The notes beneath the pieces were generated by a model, which saw only the letters and a program-made list of their open reading frames with translations, searched no databases and was not told the origin of the DNA. The translations under genes were made by a program, and so were the position numbers. Below, one piece after another: positions 49,767-59,517 of a DNA stretch of 64,000 nt. The stretch comes from DASYXZ01 sp035946625 (GTDB lineage Bacteria > Acidobacteriota > Terriglobia > UBA7540): the NCBI GenBank assembly GCA_035946625.1, contig DASYZE010000058.1, positions 157,119 to 221,118 of the forward strand, read 5' to 3'. Every line of letters starts with the position of its first letter. Position 1 is the stretch's first letter.

Positions 49767-52700
49767 TCAGAAAAGGAATTTTAGCGCAAACTGGACCAGC
49801 CGTGGTGACAACGCCTGCTGGATCTGGCCGAAGGTGGTCGAGCTAATGTCACTATTCGGCAACCGGAAATTGGTTCGATTGAATAGATTGAAGAACTCTG
49901 CCCGGAATTGCAGGTCCTTCGATTCAGCAACGCGAATGTTCTTGATGGCAGAAAAGTCCCACTGCGCCAAGCCGGGGCCCTCAACCACATTCCGGCCTTC
50001 GCTCCCGTAGGTTCCCGCCGGTGCGGACATCGGAATCGCCTGAAAGGCGCTGGTGTTGAACCATTCCTGCACGGTCTTGGGGCCGTGGTTGGGATTGCTG
50101 AGCAGGTTGGGGCGGAAGGCGGAGAATCCAGAAATCTCCGGCGCACCATAGCTGTAGCTCTGGTCCTCAACGGTGAAGGGCGTGCCGCTCATGAAGGTGG
50201 TGATCCCGTTCACCTGCCAGTTGCCGAGAACTTGATGGGACCAGTGGCCGGACTGCCGGAAATACGGAATCTCCCACTGGTAACTCAGAACGGCGCGGTG
50301 GCGTGCGTCGAACATCGAGCGGCCTCGCTCGGCAGCAAGGTCGAAAGGATTTTGCGCCAGGTCATTCTCTCCGGCAACCGGCTGTGATGCGGACCCGGTG
50401 ATATTAAAGGAGGAAACGTCATCGATGGATTTCGAAAAAGTGTACGAGGCCAGGAGAGAAACTCCATGGTCGAACCGCTTGCGCAAACTTGCCTCCAGCG
50501 CGTGATAGGTCGAATTGGCGGAGCCTGTGATCAGGCCCACTGAACTGTAGTTGCAATTGCCGGCTACCGTCGGCAGGCAATTAATGCGTTGGGCATCGAT
50601 GTTGCTTTGCTGGGCAGACCAAGTTTCCCCGGGTTGGGGCAACGACGGATTGTCCTCAATGAAGCGCGGCAACTTGGTCCCCTTGGTACCTACGTAGCCT
50701 ACTTCCAGCAGCCAGTCGGCGCCGAAAGATCTTTCCACGCTCAGGTTCCAGTCTTGGGCGTAGGGCAAACGAAGATTGGGATCGAGAGTGAGAAGCGTCA
50801 TGGTCTCGCCAAATGGAGTTGTGAAGGGATTGCCAGCGGAAAACGGATTGGAGAGAGTGCCCACGAACGGGAACGACAATTGCGGCGTCCTCAGGTAGGG
50901 TGGCGCGCTGATGGGCGCCTGGAGCGGTCCGCCTTGGCCATTGTAGTAAGGATCGAAGAAGACACCATAGGCGGCGCGGACCAGCCATCGCGCGCTGCCG
51001 GTAGGATCCCATGCCACGCCGACACGTGGAGCGAAGGCGTTCTTCTCCGTGGGAATCAGTCCCGCCGGCACGCCCTTGTCGCCCGGATATACCAATCCCG
51101 GGGGAGCGTCCGGCATTACTGTGGATTGCACGCCGGGCTCATAAAGGTTGGTCCGGTTGCGGATCTCGGTGTAGGGCATAGGCAGTTCGTAGCGAAGTCC
51201 GTAGTTGAGGGTCAGGCGCGGGCTAACCTTGAAAGTATCCTGGGCGTAGAAGTTGAAGTCGGTGCCGCGAAGACCGCGCGACAAATCACCCCCGCCGCCG
51301 GGTTGGTCGCCGCCACCCTGGAGGAAGAAGATCGGCTGTCCGCTCAGAAAGCTTGCAAACGAATTGGTGAATGGGAAGCCGACGAAGACGAAGAATCCGT
51401 TCGAGGCGATCCCATTCACCACGTTAATCTGATCGCGGCGGAAGTCACCACCAAACTTCAATTCATGCCGCCCGCGAATCCAGGTGAGCGAATCGGATCC
51501 GGCAAAGGCGTTCTCAAAAGTGTTGCGTGGGCCGGTGATGGGATCTCCGATGCTGGCATAACCGCCTCCCGAAAACTGAATAAAGGGCGGACCGGCTGCA
51601 ATTCCGAGCGTGGGCTGATACTGGAAGCCGAGCGAAGCCGGGGAGGTGCTGTTCAGATGCTGGTCAAACAGAAACTTGTTGCGGAGGAAAGAAAGGCGCG
51701 CAATGTCCACCACGGAGGGAGAAAAAGAATGGGTCAACTGAGCGACCAGGTTTTGGGTGCGGTGATCTTCGCCCACCGGAAAGCCGGGTACACCAGCCCC
51801 GGAGGGCGATAGGGGATCGAAGCGCGAACCATTTAAAAACATGTAACGAATATTCAACGTGGTTTGTGATGAAAGATAATGGTCAATGCGAACCCCCGCC
51901 TGGTCTTCGTTTTCCCGCAATATCTGCGAAGCGTTGTAGAGGTCTACCACGCCGTTCGAATCGGCGGCGTTGGGCAGGGGATAAAGCTTCTCCACATTCG
52001 CCGCGGTGGGATCGATACCCGGCAGGATTGCCCCGGGCACAAGCGCCGGGCCCATTTGCCCAATCACAAAGAGCGGGCCGTCCTGGGAAAAATTCCCCTG
52101 CCGTTCGAGAGCTGAAGGCACTCTCACGTCACTGATGACTTCCCCCTGCCGGTTACGGAACCCCTCGTAGTAACCAAAAGCAAATGTCTTGTCTTTGCGA
52201 ATGGGGCCTCCCACCGTGCCGCCAAACTGATTCTGACGGTATTCCGATTTCTTGAAACCGTCCGCATTTTCGAAAAAGTTGGCGGCATCCAGCTTGTCGT
52301 TGCGCAAAAATTCCCAAAGTGAGCCGTGTAGCTGGTTCGTCCCTGCACGCGTAATGATGTTGGTGGTGGAGCCCGAGCTCGAACCAAACTCGGCATTGGC
52401 CGTGTGGGTGAGAATCTTGAATTCAGCAATCGCGTCGATAGGCGGCTTTAGCACGAACCCGCCGTCCACGGCATTCACGTTGGAGGCGCCATCGATCAGG
52501 AAATTATTTGATTCCGGACGCTGGCCATTGACCGAATAAGCCTGCCCGTCTCGCAGCGAACCACCGGCCTGAGCCAGCCCGGGGGTGATAGGCACCACGC
52601 CGGGTTGCAACAATCCAAGCTGCGAGAAGTTGCGGCCGTTCAAGGGCAAGTCGAGAATTTCCCGCTCACCCACTGTTTTCCCAAGCGTCGTATCGGTGGT

Positions 52701-53096
52701 CTCGATCAGATTTGCATTCGCGGTCACCTGCACCGATTGCGTGGGGGAGCCAATGGCGAGACGAATTACGATGTTAGCGGCTTCATTGACGCTGAGCGTG
52801 ACCCCTTCCTGGGTGAAATTCTGAAAGCCCCGGGCCGATGCGTCCAACCGGTAGTGGCCCACCGGAAGCAGCACGAGGAGGTAAGTTCCATCGCGATTCG
52901 TGACCACCGTGCGTGTCAGGCCGGTTTCAATCTGGGTGGCCGTCACCGTCGCCGCCCCCACTCCCGCCTCACTGGGATCGAGCACCGAGCCTCGAATGCT
53001 GCCCGTTATCTCTTGCGCGAACGATGGCCGTGCCAAGGCGGCTAGTGCCATGAGCACGATAAAAATCCGATACCGGCAGTTCATCATTTTTTTCAT
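49767..53096 (-). CDS. Oar-like TonB-dependent receptor, copy 1
   Basis: 1109 residues with a signal peptide (MKKMMNCRYRIFIVLMALAA). A carboxypeptidase regulatory-like domain (GSIRGSVLDPSEAGVGAATV, residues about 30-110) precedes a plug (TLGKTVGEREILDLPLNGRN, SVNGQRPESNNFLIDGASN) and a large beta-barrel ending FRLPNSDISSTTFGQIQQAL and a terminal aromatic (LKFLF). It is an outer-membrane transporter of the Acidobacteria Oar type; substrate unknown. It lies between the two putative selenoprotein genes, 102 bp upstream of the AhpD-like gene and 123 bp downstream of the deiodinase-like gene. GAGGAGA precedes the ATG. Confidence 0.9.
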   Translation of the reverse strand: MKKMMNCRYRIFIVLMALAALARPSFAQEITGSIRGSVLDPSEAGVGAATVTATQIETGLTRTVVTNRDGTYLLVLLPVGHYRLDASARGFQNFTQEGVTLSVNEAANIVIRLAIGSPTQSVQVTANANLIETTDTTLGKTVGEREILDLPLNGRNFSQLGLLQPGVVPITPGLAQAGGSLRDGQAYSVNGQRPESNNFLIDGASNVNAVDGGFVLKPPIDAIAEFKILTHTANAEFGSSSGSTTNIITRAGTNQLHGSLWEFLRNDKLDAANFFENADGFKKSEYRQNQFGGTVGGPIRKDKTFAFGYYEGFRNRQGEVISDVRVPSALERQGNFSQDGPLFVIGQMGPALVPGAILPGIDPTAANVEKLYPLPNAADSNGVVDLYNASQILRENEDQAGVRIDHYLSSQTTLNIRYMFLNGSRFDPLSPSGAGVPGFPVGEDHRTQNLVAQLTHSFSPSVVDIARLSFLRNKFLFDQHLNSTSPASLGFQYQPTLGIAAGPPFIQFSGGGYASIGDPITGPRNTFENAFAGSDSLTWIRGRHELKFGGDFRRDQINVVNGIASNGFFVFVGFPFTNSFASFLSGQPIFFLQGGGDQPGGGGDLSRGLRGTDFNFYAQDTFKVSPRLTLNYGLRYELPMPYTEIRNRTNLYEPGVQSTVMPDAPPGLVYPGDKGVPAGLIPTEKNAFAPRVGVAWDPTGSARWLVRAAYGVFFDPYYNGQGGPLQAPISAPPYLRTPQLSFPFVGTLSNPFSAGNPFTTPFGETMTLLTLDPNLRLPYAQDWNLSVERSFGADWLLEVGYVGTKGTKLPRFIEDNPSLPQPGETWSAQQSNIDAQRINCLPTVAGNCNYSSVGLITGSANSTYHALEASLRKRFDHGVSLLASYTFSKSIDDVSSFNITGSASQPVAGENDLAQNPFDLAAERGRSMFDARHRAVLSYQWEIPYFRQSGHWSHQVLGNWQVNGITTFMSGTPFTVEDQSYSYGAPEISGFSAFRPNLLSNPNHGPKTVQEWFNTSAFQAIPMSAPAGTYGSEGRNVVEGPGLAQWDFSAIKNIRVAESKDLQFRAEFFNLFNRTNFRLPNSDISSTTFGQIQQALSPRLVQFALKFLF

Positions 53097-53219
53097 TTTC
53101 TCCTCTGGTTCTTATGGCCTGAAAGTTAACGCGAAATTTCCGGGATCCCTCCGGACGAAAAAATCTTGTTGAAGGATGTCATGGAGCGCCGCAAGCGTGC
53201 AGAGTTCATCAGGTCCAGT

Positions 53220-53927
53220 TTATTTGCGCGTGGCAGGCGCCAACGACTGCAACGTTTTGGCCATATCTTCGGGATGGAATCCGAAGGGTCCAGCCTGGCT
53301 TTTGAAGGCCACCCGGCCCGATCGATCGATGACGTAGAGCCGGTCCGGCCATCCGGTGTAAGCTCGCTCAGTGCTGTCCTGGATGTCATCCACCAGAGCG
53401 GGCATATGGATTCCGAGTTTGACCACGCAAGTTTCCGCAGCTTGGTCGCGATCAAGCAGAGACTTGGCGGTGGCAACCAGCACGCCGTCTTTGATGTTGC
53501 TCGGCATCTGCCAGCCGTCGGTCGGATGCGCTTCTTCGATGTACACCACATAGAACGCCACTCGATCCTTGTACTGGTCATAGAGTTTGTTGAGCGCGGG
53601 AACCTCCCGGCGAAAGGGCGGTCAAGTGTGGCTCCCGAAGATCAGCACCACCGGCTTTTGTCCCTGAAATGAGGACAAGCGCACTGCGCTCGAACGGTCT
53701 GCCGTCTTTAGCTCAAAATCCGGCGCCACGTCGCCCACCTTCAATGTGCCTCTACGCGCCACCAGCCACATGGGCTCAAAGGGAAACAAGATGTAGCTCA
53801 CCACCGGCAGCTTCGACATGATGTGGCCGAAAACCACCGGCGGCTGAAGCATGGCGACAAACAATCCTGCGGACAGGATCACGTAGAGGACCAGAACCGG
53901 GATTGCATATTTGAGGGACTTTCGCAT
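53220..53927 (-). CDS. Deiodinase-family selenoprotein (UGA read as Sec), membrane-anchored
   Basis: 235 residues if TGA at 53624-53622 is selenocysteine 102. The N-terminus MRKSLKYAIPVLVLYVILSA is a membrane anchor, then a thioredoxin-like domain (LKVGDVAPDFELKTADRSSA, KPVVLIFGSHT). The reading frame continues PPFRREVPALNKLYDQY and VVYIEEAHPTDGWQMPSN. The set GSHT-U-PPF and EAHPTDGW is that of iodothyronine deiodinases (PF00837), whose Sec is at this exact place. Later GPFGFHPEDMAKTLQ also matches. Such enzymes cleave carbon-halogen bonds using Sec; bacterial members are rare and of unknown substrate. A SECIS-like hairpin follows. Confidence 0.88.
53597..53624 (-). promoter_or_regulatory. 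SECIS-like hairpin of the deiodinase-like gene
   Basis: After UGA (53624-53622) come twelve bases, then CGGGA-GGT-TCCCG, a 5-bp stem with a GGU loop. The loop begins 17 nt after the UGA, the same distance as in the AhpD-like gene. GGU is also the loop start of the E. coli fdhF SECIS. Confidence 0.75.
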
Positions 53928-54005
53928 TTAGAATCCTTTTCGAATGCCGTGTAGCTTCCAAAACACCTCAGGGTTTTAGGCGAACAATGCCCATCAGGTT
54001 GCGGA

Positions 54006-57000
54006 TTAGAACGTGATCCGCGCCCCAAATTGAATTTCACGCCCGGGATGCATGGCCGTGGTGATGGTGCCGAATTGAGGTGTGTTGACGAAACGGTTCG
54101 GCGTGCCAAAATTGGTGTGGTTCAACGCGTTGAAGAACTCGGTGCGAAATTGAAATTTGGCCCTTTCAGTCAGCCGGAATTCTCGCGTCAGGGCAAAGTC
54201 CAACAACTGCATGCCCGGGCCTTCCACGGTGTTGCGCCCCGCGTTCCCGAATTGATAGGCAGGTGGCGCCACGAACGCCGCGGGGTTAAACCACTCAGCG
54301 CTGCTGTGAGTTCCGGCGGGGAACAGCGGCTGTCCCGTCACGTTGGCGCGAATTGGATTCTCTCCCAACACCGTCCCCGAGTTGGCCGTATCGCCAAAGA
54401 CGGAGATAGTGAACGGCAATCCGCTCTGAGCTTGCAATACGGAGGCGACGCTCCAGTTGGAGCTCATGCGTTCCACGAACTTGTTGGGCCGCAGGCCCGG
54501 GATGTTGTAGACCAGGCTCGCTGCCATGCGATGGCGCACGTCACAGGCCAGTCCCTTTTCCGCGGCGAGGTCGGAATTGTTTTGCGGGATGGCCGACTCA
54601 TCCATAGCTGACCGAAAGTCCGGGGCATTGGTCAGACTCTTGGAGTAGGTATAGTTAGCCAGCAAAGTGAGGCCATGGCTGAATCGCCGCCGCAAGTCCA
54701 CCCACCCGGCGTCGTACCAACTTTGGGCCGAATTCTCCAACAGGTTGATGGTGGAAACCGGGAAAGTTGTGCTGGTCATCGCGAAGTCACTGGGGAACAC
54801 AGTCCCAGGCAGGAAACTGATCTTGGGGAACGGCCGGCGCGGTCCGAGGGGCCCCGGTCCCGGGGGTGCATTGTTGATCAGGTGAGCGCGCTGCAAGTGG
54901 ATGCCGCGCGATCCCTGGTATCCGGTCTCCACTACAAAGTTGCCGGGCAGCGCTTTTTGCAGGGAGAAGCTCCACTGATTGACATATTCGGGTGCCGGAT
55001 GGGCATCCGCGGCGGCAAAGCTGATGGTGGTCTTGCCCAGCACCGCCGGGGCAAAATTAAAACCATTGAAAGCCGGCGTGAAGTTGTCACTCTGGTCGGT
55101 TTCGGCGAAAACCAGAGGCGGAACGTGGCGCTGGTTGCAGAACGTGTTCATATCAATGGGAGTGTAGAAAATTCCATAGGACGCTCGCAGCACAAAACCG
55201 TAGCGGCCGGGAATGGTGTGGGCCAGACCCAGGCGGGGCGCGAAGTCCAAAGGGTTCGCGTACACCAGTCCGCGCGGCATGCCCAACTGCCCGCCAATGA
55301 AAGCGAAAGGTTGGCCATTCTTAAAGGTCAGATTGCTATTGGGATTGGAAACATCATAAAGCGGGGTGGCAAACTCATAGCGCACGCCCAGATTCAGAGT
55401 GGTGTTGTTGGTCACCCGCCAGTCATCTTGAAGGAAAGCGTCAGCGTAGGATTGGCGCAAGTCCATGACGGGAATGCCCGCCTGTCGCTGCTTGACCACT
55501 GGCAGGCCCAGCAGGAAGCTGGCGAGCGCTACGCCCGTACCGTCATTAGTGGCAGTCTTCGAAGTAAACCCATTGGTAAACTGGTAGAAGCCGCGATTCT
55601 GGAAAAATCCCCACATCGGCCAATAAAAGTGGCGGAAGTCTCCGCCCACCTTTACAGAGTGGCGGCCCATCTGACGATTCCAAATATCGCCGAATTGCAG
55701 CACCGTGTCCCAATCCTGAACGGGCGTGGCGGCAAAGGAATCACCCATGCCGTCGTAACCTTGCACTGCAAACCAGGGCATGCCCCACGCGCCCTTGCCG
55801 CCGAATCCCACTCCCTGAATCCCGAGCTGACTTATGTAATCGTGGGTGAAGTTGTTCTCTGAGAAGCGATGCATGGAGAGACGCGAGAGCCCAAACCAAA
55901 AATCGTTCACCGTGGTGGGATTGAAAATGTGGGTCAGCGACAAAGTCAGGTTTTGCGCCTGATTGTCGTCAAAGGCGCCAAAGCCGGGAAGATTTTGGGG
56001 CGTGAAATCTGTCTCGTGCCCGATGGAGTAACGCGCGAACAGGCTGTCTCCGTTGCTGAAGTTGTGGTCCATGCGAACGGTGCCCTGGTCATTGGAATTT
56101 CGGCTGGTCCGCAAGTCCAGGTAATTATTGGAGTCGAGGCCACTCCCCGCTCCGGTTCCCAGGCCCAACTTGCCGCCCGGCGCGAGATTGGGAAGCGGCA
56201 AAATATTCAGAACTTGCAACGCCACCGGATTGAGCGAAGCGGTGGGAATCACGTTGTTCGTGAAGGGGTCCCGGATGATCTTCGAGTTACTCGGGCTCAC
56301 CGGCTTGGAGGGATCGAAGTTAGGATTGGCGTGGGCGCTGGCGGGATTGTAAATGGTCGCTCCGCTCTTGCTAAAGTCGCCCATCCGTTCTTCCATGGTG
56401 GGAACAGTTTCAACTTGGGACACCACGTTGCTCAGCCGGAATCCCTCGTAGTTGGCAAAGAAGAAATTCCTGTTGCTCTTTATCGGTCCGCCCAGCGACG
56501 CCCCGAACTGGTTCTGCGAGAGATGAGGAATTTGGCTGGGGTCGTTTAATGACCGGGCGTCCAACGCGCTGTTACGCAGGAACTCATAGATATCTCCGTG
56601 AAATTGGTTACTGCCGCTCTTGGTGACAATATTGATCTGCGCGCCACCCGCCCCGCCAAACTCCGCGGAGTAACTTCCGGTCTGAACCTTGAATTCCTGA
56701 ACGGCATCCGGCGAAGGGCTGAAGGCCAGCGTGTTGAAGGTGGGGTCGGTGTCGGTGGAACCGTCATAGAGAAAATTATTCGCGTTTGGCCGCCCGCCTC
56801 CCACGCTCAACGCGGAGTCTTGCTGAGGCCGCCAATACAATGGATTGGTGGTGCCCGTCTGGGCGCCGAAGCCGGAGTGGGTGCTGGGCGCAAGTTGGGC
56901 CAGGTCCAACAAGTGCCGGCCGTTCAACGGGAGTTCCTGGGTCATCGTCGGTTCAATCACTTCACCCAGGCTGGCATCCGTGGTGCGAAGCATTTGCGCG

Positions 57001-57368
57001 GAGCCCACTACCTCCACTTGCTCCTTGACCTGTCCTACCTTCAGAATCAAGTCGAGTCGAAGAGCTTGGTTCACTTCCAGCGTCACCTCGCGGACTTCCG
57101 GCGCGAACCCACGAACCTGAGCTTTCAGTTGGTACTGCCCGGGATTGAGGCTGGGAAACTCATAAGTCCCGCGGGCGGAGGTTTCGGTGGTCCGAACCAA
57201 AGCGGTCCGCGTCTCGGTCAGGACTACTTTTACTCCCGGCAACGGGAGCAATTGCGGGTCGCTCACGATTCCGTCCATTCGTGCCAAACTGACTTGGGCA
57301 CGCGCGCTGGGGGCGAGTATTCCTGGAAGGGCGAATCCCAGCAGGGCGAACCATAGGTGACGTTTCAA
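54006..57368 (-). CDS. Oar-like TonB-dependent receptor, copy 2
   Basis: 1120 residues from TTG at 57368, four bases after GGAGG, which leaves a clean signal peptide (LKRHLWFALLGFALPGILAP). A carboxypeptidase regulatory-like domain (MDGIVSDPQLLPLPGVKVVL), plug (EVIEPTMTQELPLNGRHLLD, GGGRPNANNFLYDGSTDTDP) and a beta-barrel of about 800 residues ending GREIQFGARITF make up the protein. It is paralogous to copy 1 in layout but quite diverged. It is the first gene of the minus-strand series that then encodes the deiodinase-like protein 78 bp downstream. A GTG at 57398 is a weaker alternative start. Confidence 0.9.
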   Translation of the reverse strand: MKRHLWFALLGFALPGILAPSARAQVSLARMDGIVSDPQLLPLPGVKVVLTETRTALVRTTETSARGTYEFPSLNPGQYQLKAQVRGFAPEVREVTLEVNQALRLDLILKVGQVKEQVEVVGSAQMLRTTDASLGEVIEPTMTQELPLNGRHLLDLAQLAPSTHSGFGAQTGTTNPLYWRPQQDSALSVGGGRPNANNFLYDGSTDTDPTFNTLAFSPSPDAVQEFKVQTGSYSAEFGGAGGAQINIVTKSGSNQFHGDIYEFLRNSALDARSLNDPSQIPHLSQNQFGASLGGPIKSNRNFFFANYEGFRLSNVVSQVETVPTMEERMGDFSKSGATIYNPASAHANPNFDPSKPVSPSNSKIIRDPFTNNVIPTASLNPVALQVLNILPLPNLAPGGKLGLGTGAGSGLDSNNYLDLRTSRNSNDQGTVRMDHNFSNGDSLFARYSIGHETDFTPQNLPGFGAFDDNQAQNLTLSLTHIFNPTTVNDFWFGLSRLSMHRFSENNFTHDYISQLGIQGVGFGGKGAWGMPWFAVQGYDGMGDSFAATPVQDWDTVLQFGDIWNRQMGRHSVKVGGDFRHFYWPMWGFFQNRGFYQFTNGFTSKTATNDGTGVALASFLLGLPVVKQRQAGIPVMDLRQSYADAFLQDDWRVTNNTTLNLGVRYEFATPLYDVSNPNSNLTFKNGQPFAFIGGQLGMPRGLVYANPLDFAPRLGLAHTIPGRYGFVLRASYGIFYTPIDMNTFCNQRHVPPLVFAETDQSDNFTPAFNGFNFAPAVLGKTTISFAAADAHPAPEYVNQWSFSLQKALPGNFVVETGYQGSRGIHLQRAHLINNAPPGPGPLGPRRPFPKISFLPGTVFPSDFAMTSTTFPVSTINLLENSAQSWYDAGWVDLRRRFSHGLTLLANYTYSKSLTNAPDFRSAMDESAIPQNNSDLAAEKGLACDVRHRMAASLVYNIPGLRPNKFVERMSSNWSVASVLQAQSGLPFTISVFGDTANSGTVLGENPIRANVTGQPLFPAGTHSSAEWFNPAAFVAPPAYQFGNAGRNTVEGPGMQLLDFALTREFRLTERAKFQFRTEFFNALNHTNFGTPNRFVNTPQFGTITTAMHPGREIQFGARITF

Positions 57369-57660
57369 GTGACCTCCATTTTTCCGGGACGCCAACACAC
57401 ACGTCTAACGCCGTTTTCCTTCTTGACCGGTTGACCCTATGATTTCTACCCGACGCAGGAAACGAATATCGGGCTGCGAAGTTTGCCTTCTGATGAAGGT
57501 TGCCGCAACCCCAATAGGGAAATTAGTTTTTCTTTAAAAGCCCGATGGAGGGAGAAGACCTCCCTCATGAACCCGATGAGAATCTCTTAGGTCTGACTGA
57601 GGGTCAATAATTCGTACCCACTAAGGACTATGATTAAATCAATTATTCCGTCGAACTAAA

Positions 57661-57680
57661 TTTAACTGAATGAAGTTAAA
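57661..57680 (+). promoter_or_regulatory. Perfect 7-bp dyad upstream of the second CRTAC1 gene
   Basis: TTTAACT-N6-AGTTAAA lies 76 bp before the ATG at 57756, in the AT-rich 387-bp gap between the divergent TonB receptor and CRTAC1 genes. Its symmetry suits a dimeric regulator. The gap also contains TGATT-A-AATCA at 57630. No gene is visible in 57369-57755. Confidence 0.45.
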
Positions 57681-57755
57681 GGCTTTACGCATCATTACCA
57701 GAAGCGCCGGGTATTGCCGCAAACCGTGGATTGCGCTATCGTGCAAGGTAAGAAA

Positions 57756-59513
57756 ATGAATCGCAGAGACCTACTTAAGACGTTGGCTGGCGCGGGCGCG
57801 GCGGCCGGCCTGGGTGGCTTGGCATATCAATACTATGGGCCGGGAAAAAGTTCATCCCTGTCGAGCGGCCCGCCCGCCCCACCCGGACAAGTCCAAAACC
57901 ACCTGGTCGAGGTTACCCGGCAGGCAGGAATTACTTTCGAGCACAACACTGGCGCCTTCGGACAAAAATATCTTCCGGAAACTCTGGGATCGGGTTGCGC
58001 GTTTTTTGACTACGACAACGACGGTTGGCTGGACATTATCCTGATTAACGGCATGGACTGGCCGGGCCATCCCACCAAATTCACCGGGCGCAGTACCATG
58101 CAGCTCTACCGGAACAGTCGTGACGGCACTTTCACCGACGCAACCCACGCCGCGGGCCTGGACATTGAGATGTACGGCATCGGCGTGGCCGTGGGCGACT
58201 ACGACAACGACGGGTTCGCCGACTTGTACATCACCTGCTACGGGCAGAACCATTTGTTCCACAACAACGGCAACGGGACGTTCACCGAAGTCACCAAGCC
58301 GGCGGGCCTGGCCGGCTACGAAAGCCTGAGCACCTCCGCGCTGTGGTTTGATTACGACCGCGACGGCCACCTGGACCTTCTGGTGGCCAACTACGTCAAA
58401 TGGTCGCCGGCGGTGGATATTGATTGCCGCCTGGATGGTAAGACCAAATCTTACTGCACCCCGGAAGCCTATCCCGGGCAGACCTGCTGGCTTTTTCGCA
58501 ATCGCGGTGATGGCACCTTTGAGGACGTCACCGGCAAGGCGGGCCTGCACGATCCCACTTCCAAATCGCTGGGCGTCACCATGATTGATTTCGACCTGGA
58601 CGGCTGGCCCGACGTTTTCATCGCCAACGATACCCAACCCAACAAGCTCTACCGCAACAATCACAACGGAACTTTTTCCGAAATGGGCGTGAGCGCGGGC
58701 GTCGCCTTCAGCGAGGACGGCGTGGCGCGCGCGGGCATGGGCGCGGACGCGGCTGACTATGACAATTCGGGCCTGCCCAGTTTGGTGGTCACCAATTTCT
58801 CCGACCAGATGGTGGGTTTGTATCGCAACGAAGGCCACGGATTCTTTATCGACGAAGCCCCCAATTCCGCCGTGGGCAAATCCACCCGGCTCACCCTGGG
58901 GTTTGGCTGCTTTTTCTTCGACTTCGATTTGGACGGCCGCCTGGACCTGCTGGTGGCCAACGGACACATTGACGAGTCCATTACGCGCGTCGAATCATCG
59001 ATCAGTTATGCGGAGGCGCCGCATTTGTTCCATAATGTGGGGCACGGCCAATTCCGCGACATGGCCGCGTTCGCCGGCGCCGGATTCGCCACGCCCAAGG
59101 TGGCGCGCGGCGCCGCTTACGGTGACTTTGACAACGACGGCGCCCTGGACGTGTTGATTACCACGAATAATGGTCCGGCCTATTTGTACCGGAACGAAGG
59201 CGGCACCAACCACTGCATCCGGTTCCGCACCGTGGGTACCAAATCCAATCGCGACGGCATTGGAACCAGCGTCCGCATTTGGACCCCGGACGGTGTGCGA
59301 ATATTGATTGTGAAGAGCGGCTCCAGCTATTTGTCGCAATCTGACCGGAGCGTGACCTTCGGCCTGGGCCAGTATCAATCCATCGAGAAAGCGGAACTCG
59401 AGTGGCCGAGCGGTTTGAAGCAAAGCTTGGGCAAACTTCCCGCCGACCGGACGTATGTGATTGAAGAGGGCAAAGGCGTGATCGCCGACACCCCTCACCG
59501 GAGGCAGAACTAG
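57756..59513 (+). CDS. CRTAC1-type FG-GAP/ASPIC-UnbV protein, Tat-exported
   Basis: 585 residues from MNRRDLLKTLAGAGAAAGLG, a twin-arginine leader. FG-GAP repeats with DxDxDGxxD calcium loops (FFDYDNDGWLDIILING, VGDYDNDGFADLYITC, WFDYDRDGHLDLLVAN, YGDFDNDGALDVLITT) lead to the C-terminal ASPIC/UnbV domain (FRTVGTKSNRDGIGTSVRIW, GLGQYQSIEKAELEWPSG). It is clearly paralogous to the gene at 42208-44046 (both share TGAFG-KYLPET and NKLYRNNHNGTF type blocks). It is followed after four bases by a sensor kinase, so it may be involved in sensing. Confidence 0.9.
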   Translation: MNRRDLLKTLAGAGAAAGLGGLAYQYYGPGKSSSLSSGPPAPPGQVQNHLVEVTRQAGITFEHNTGAFGQKYLPETLGSGCAFFDYDNDGWLDIILINGMDWPGHPTKFTGRSTMQLYRNSRDGTFTDATHAAGLDIEMYGIGVAVGDYDNDGFADLYITCYGQNHLFHNNGNGTFTEVTKPAGLAGYESLSTSALWFDYDRDGHLDLLVANYVKWSPAVDIDCRLDGKTKSYCTPEAYPGQTCWLFRNRGDGTFEDVTGKAGLHDPTSKSLGVTMIDFDLDGWPDVFIANDTQPNKLYRNNHNGTFSEMGVSAGVAFSEDGVARAGMGADAADYDNSGLPSLVVTNFSDQMVGLYRNEGHGFFIDEAPNSAVGKSTRLTLGFGCFFFDFDLDGRLDLLVANGHIDESITRVESSISYAEAPHLFHNVGHGQFRDMAAFAGAGFATPKVARGAAYGDFDNDGALDVLITTNNGPAYLYRNEGGTNHCIRFRTVGTKSNRDGIGTSVRIWTPDGVRILIVKSGSSYLSQSDRSVTFGLGQYQSIEKAELEWPSGLKQSLGKLPADRTYVIEEGKGVIADTPHRRQN

Positions 59514-59517
59514 CGCC

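Noticed and set aside
53220..53624. Interpreting the deiodinase-like downstream part as a separate gene starting at an internal Met
   Set aside because: The conserved PPF and following helix lie before the first Met, in the frame of the upstream half, and there is no ribosome-binding site; reading through UGA explains both halves.
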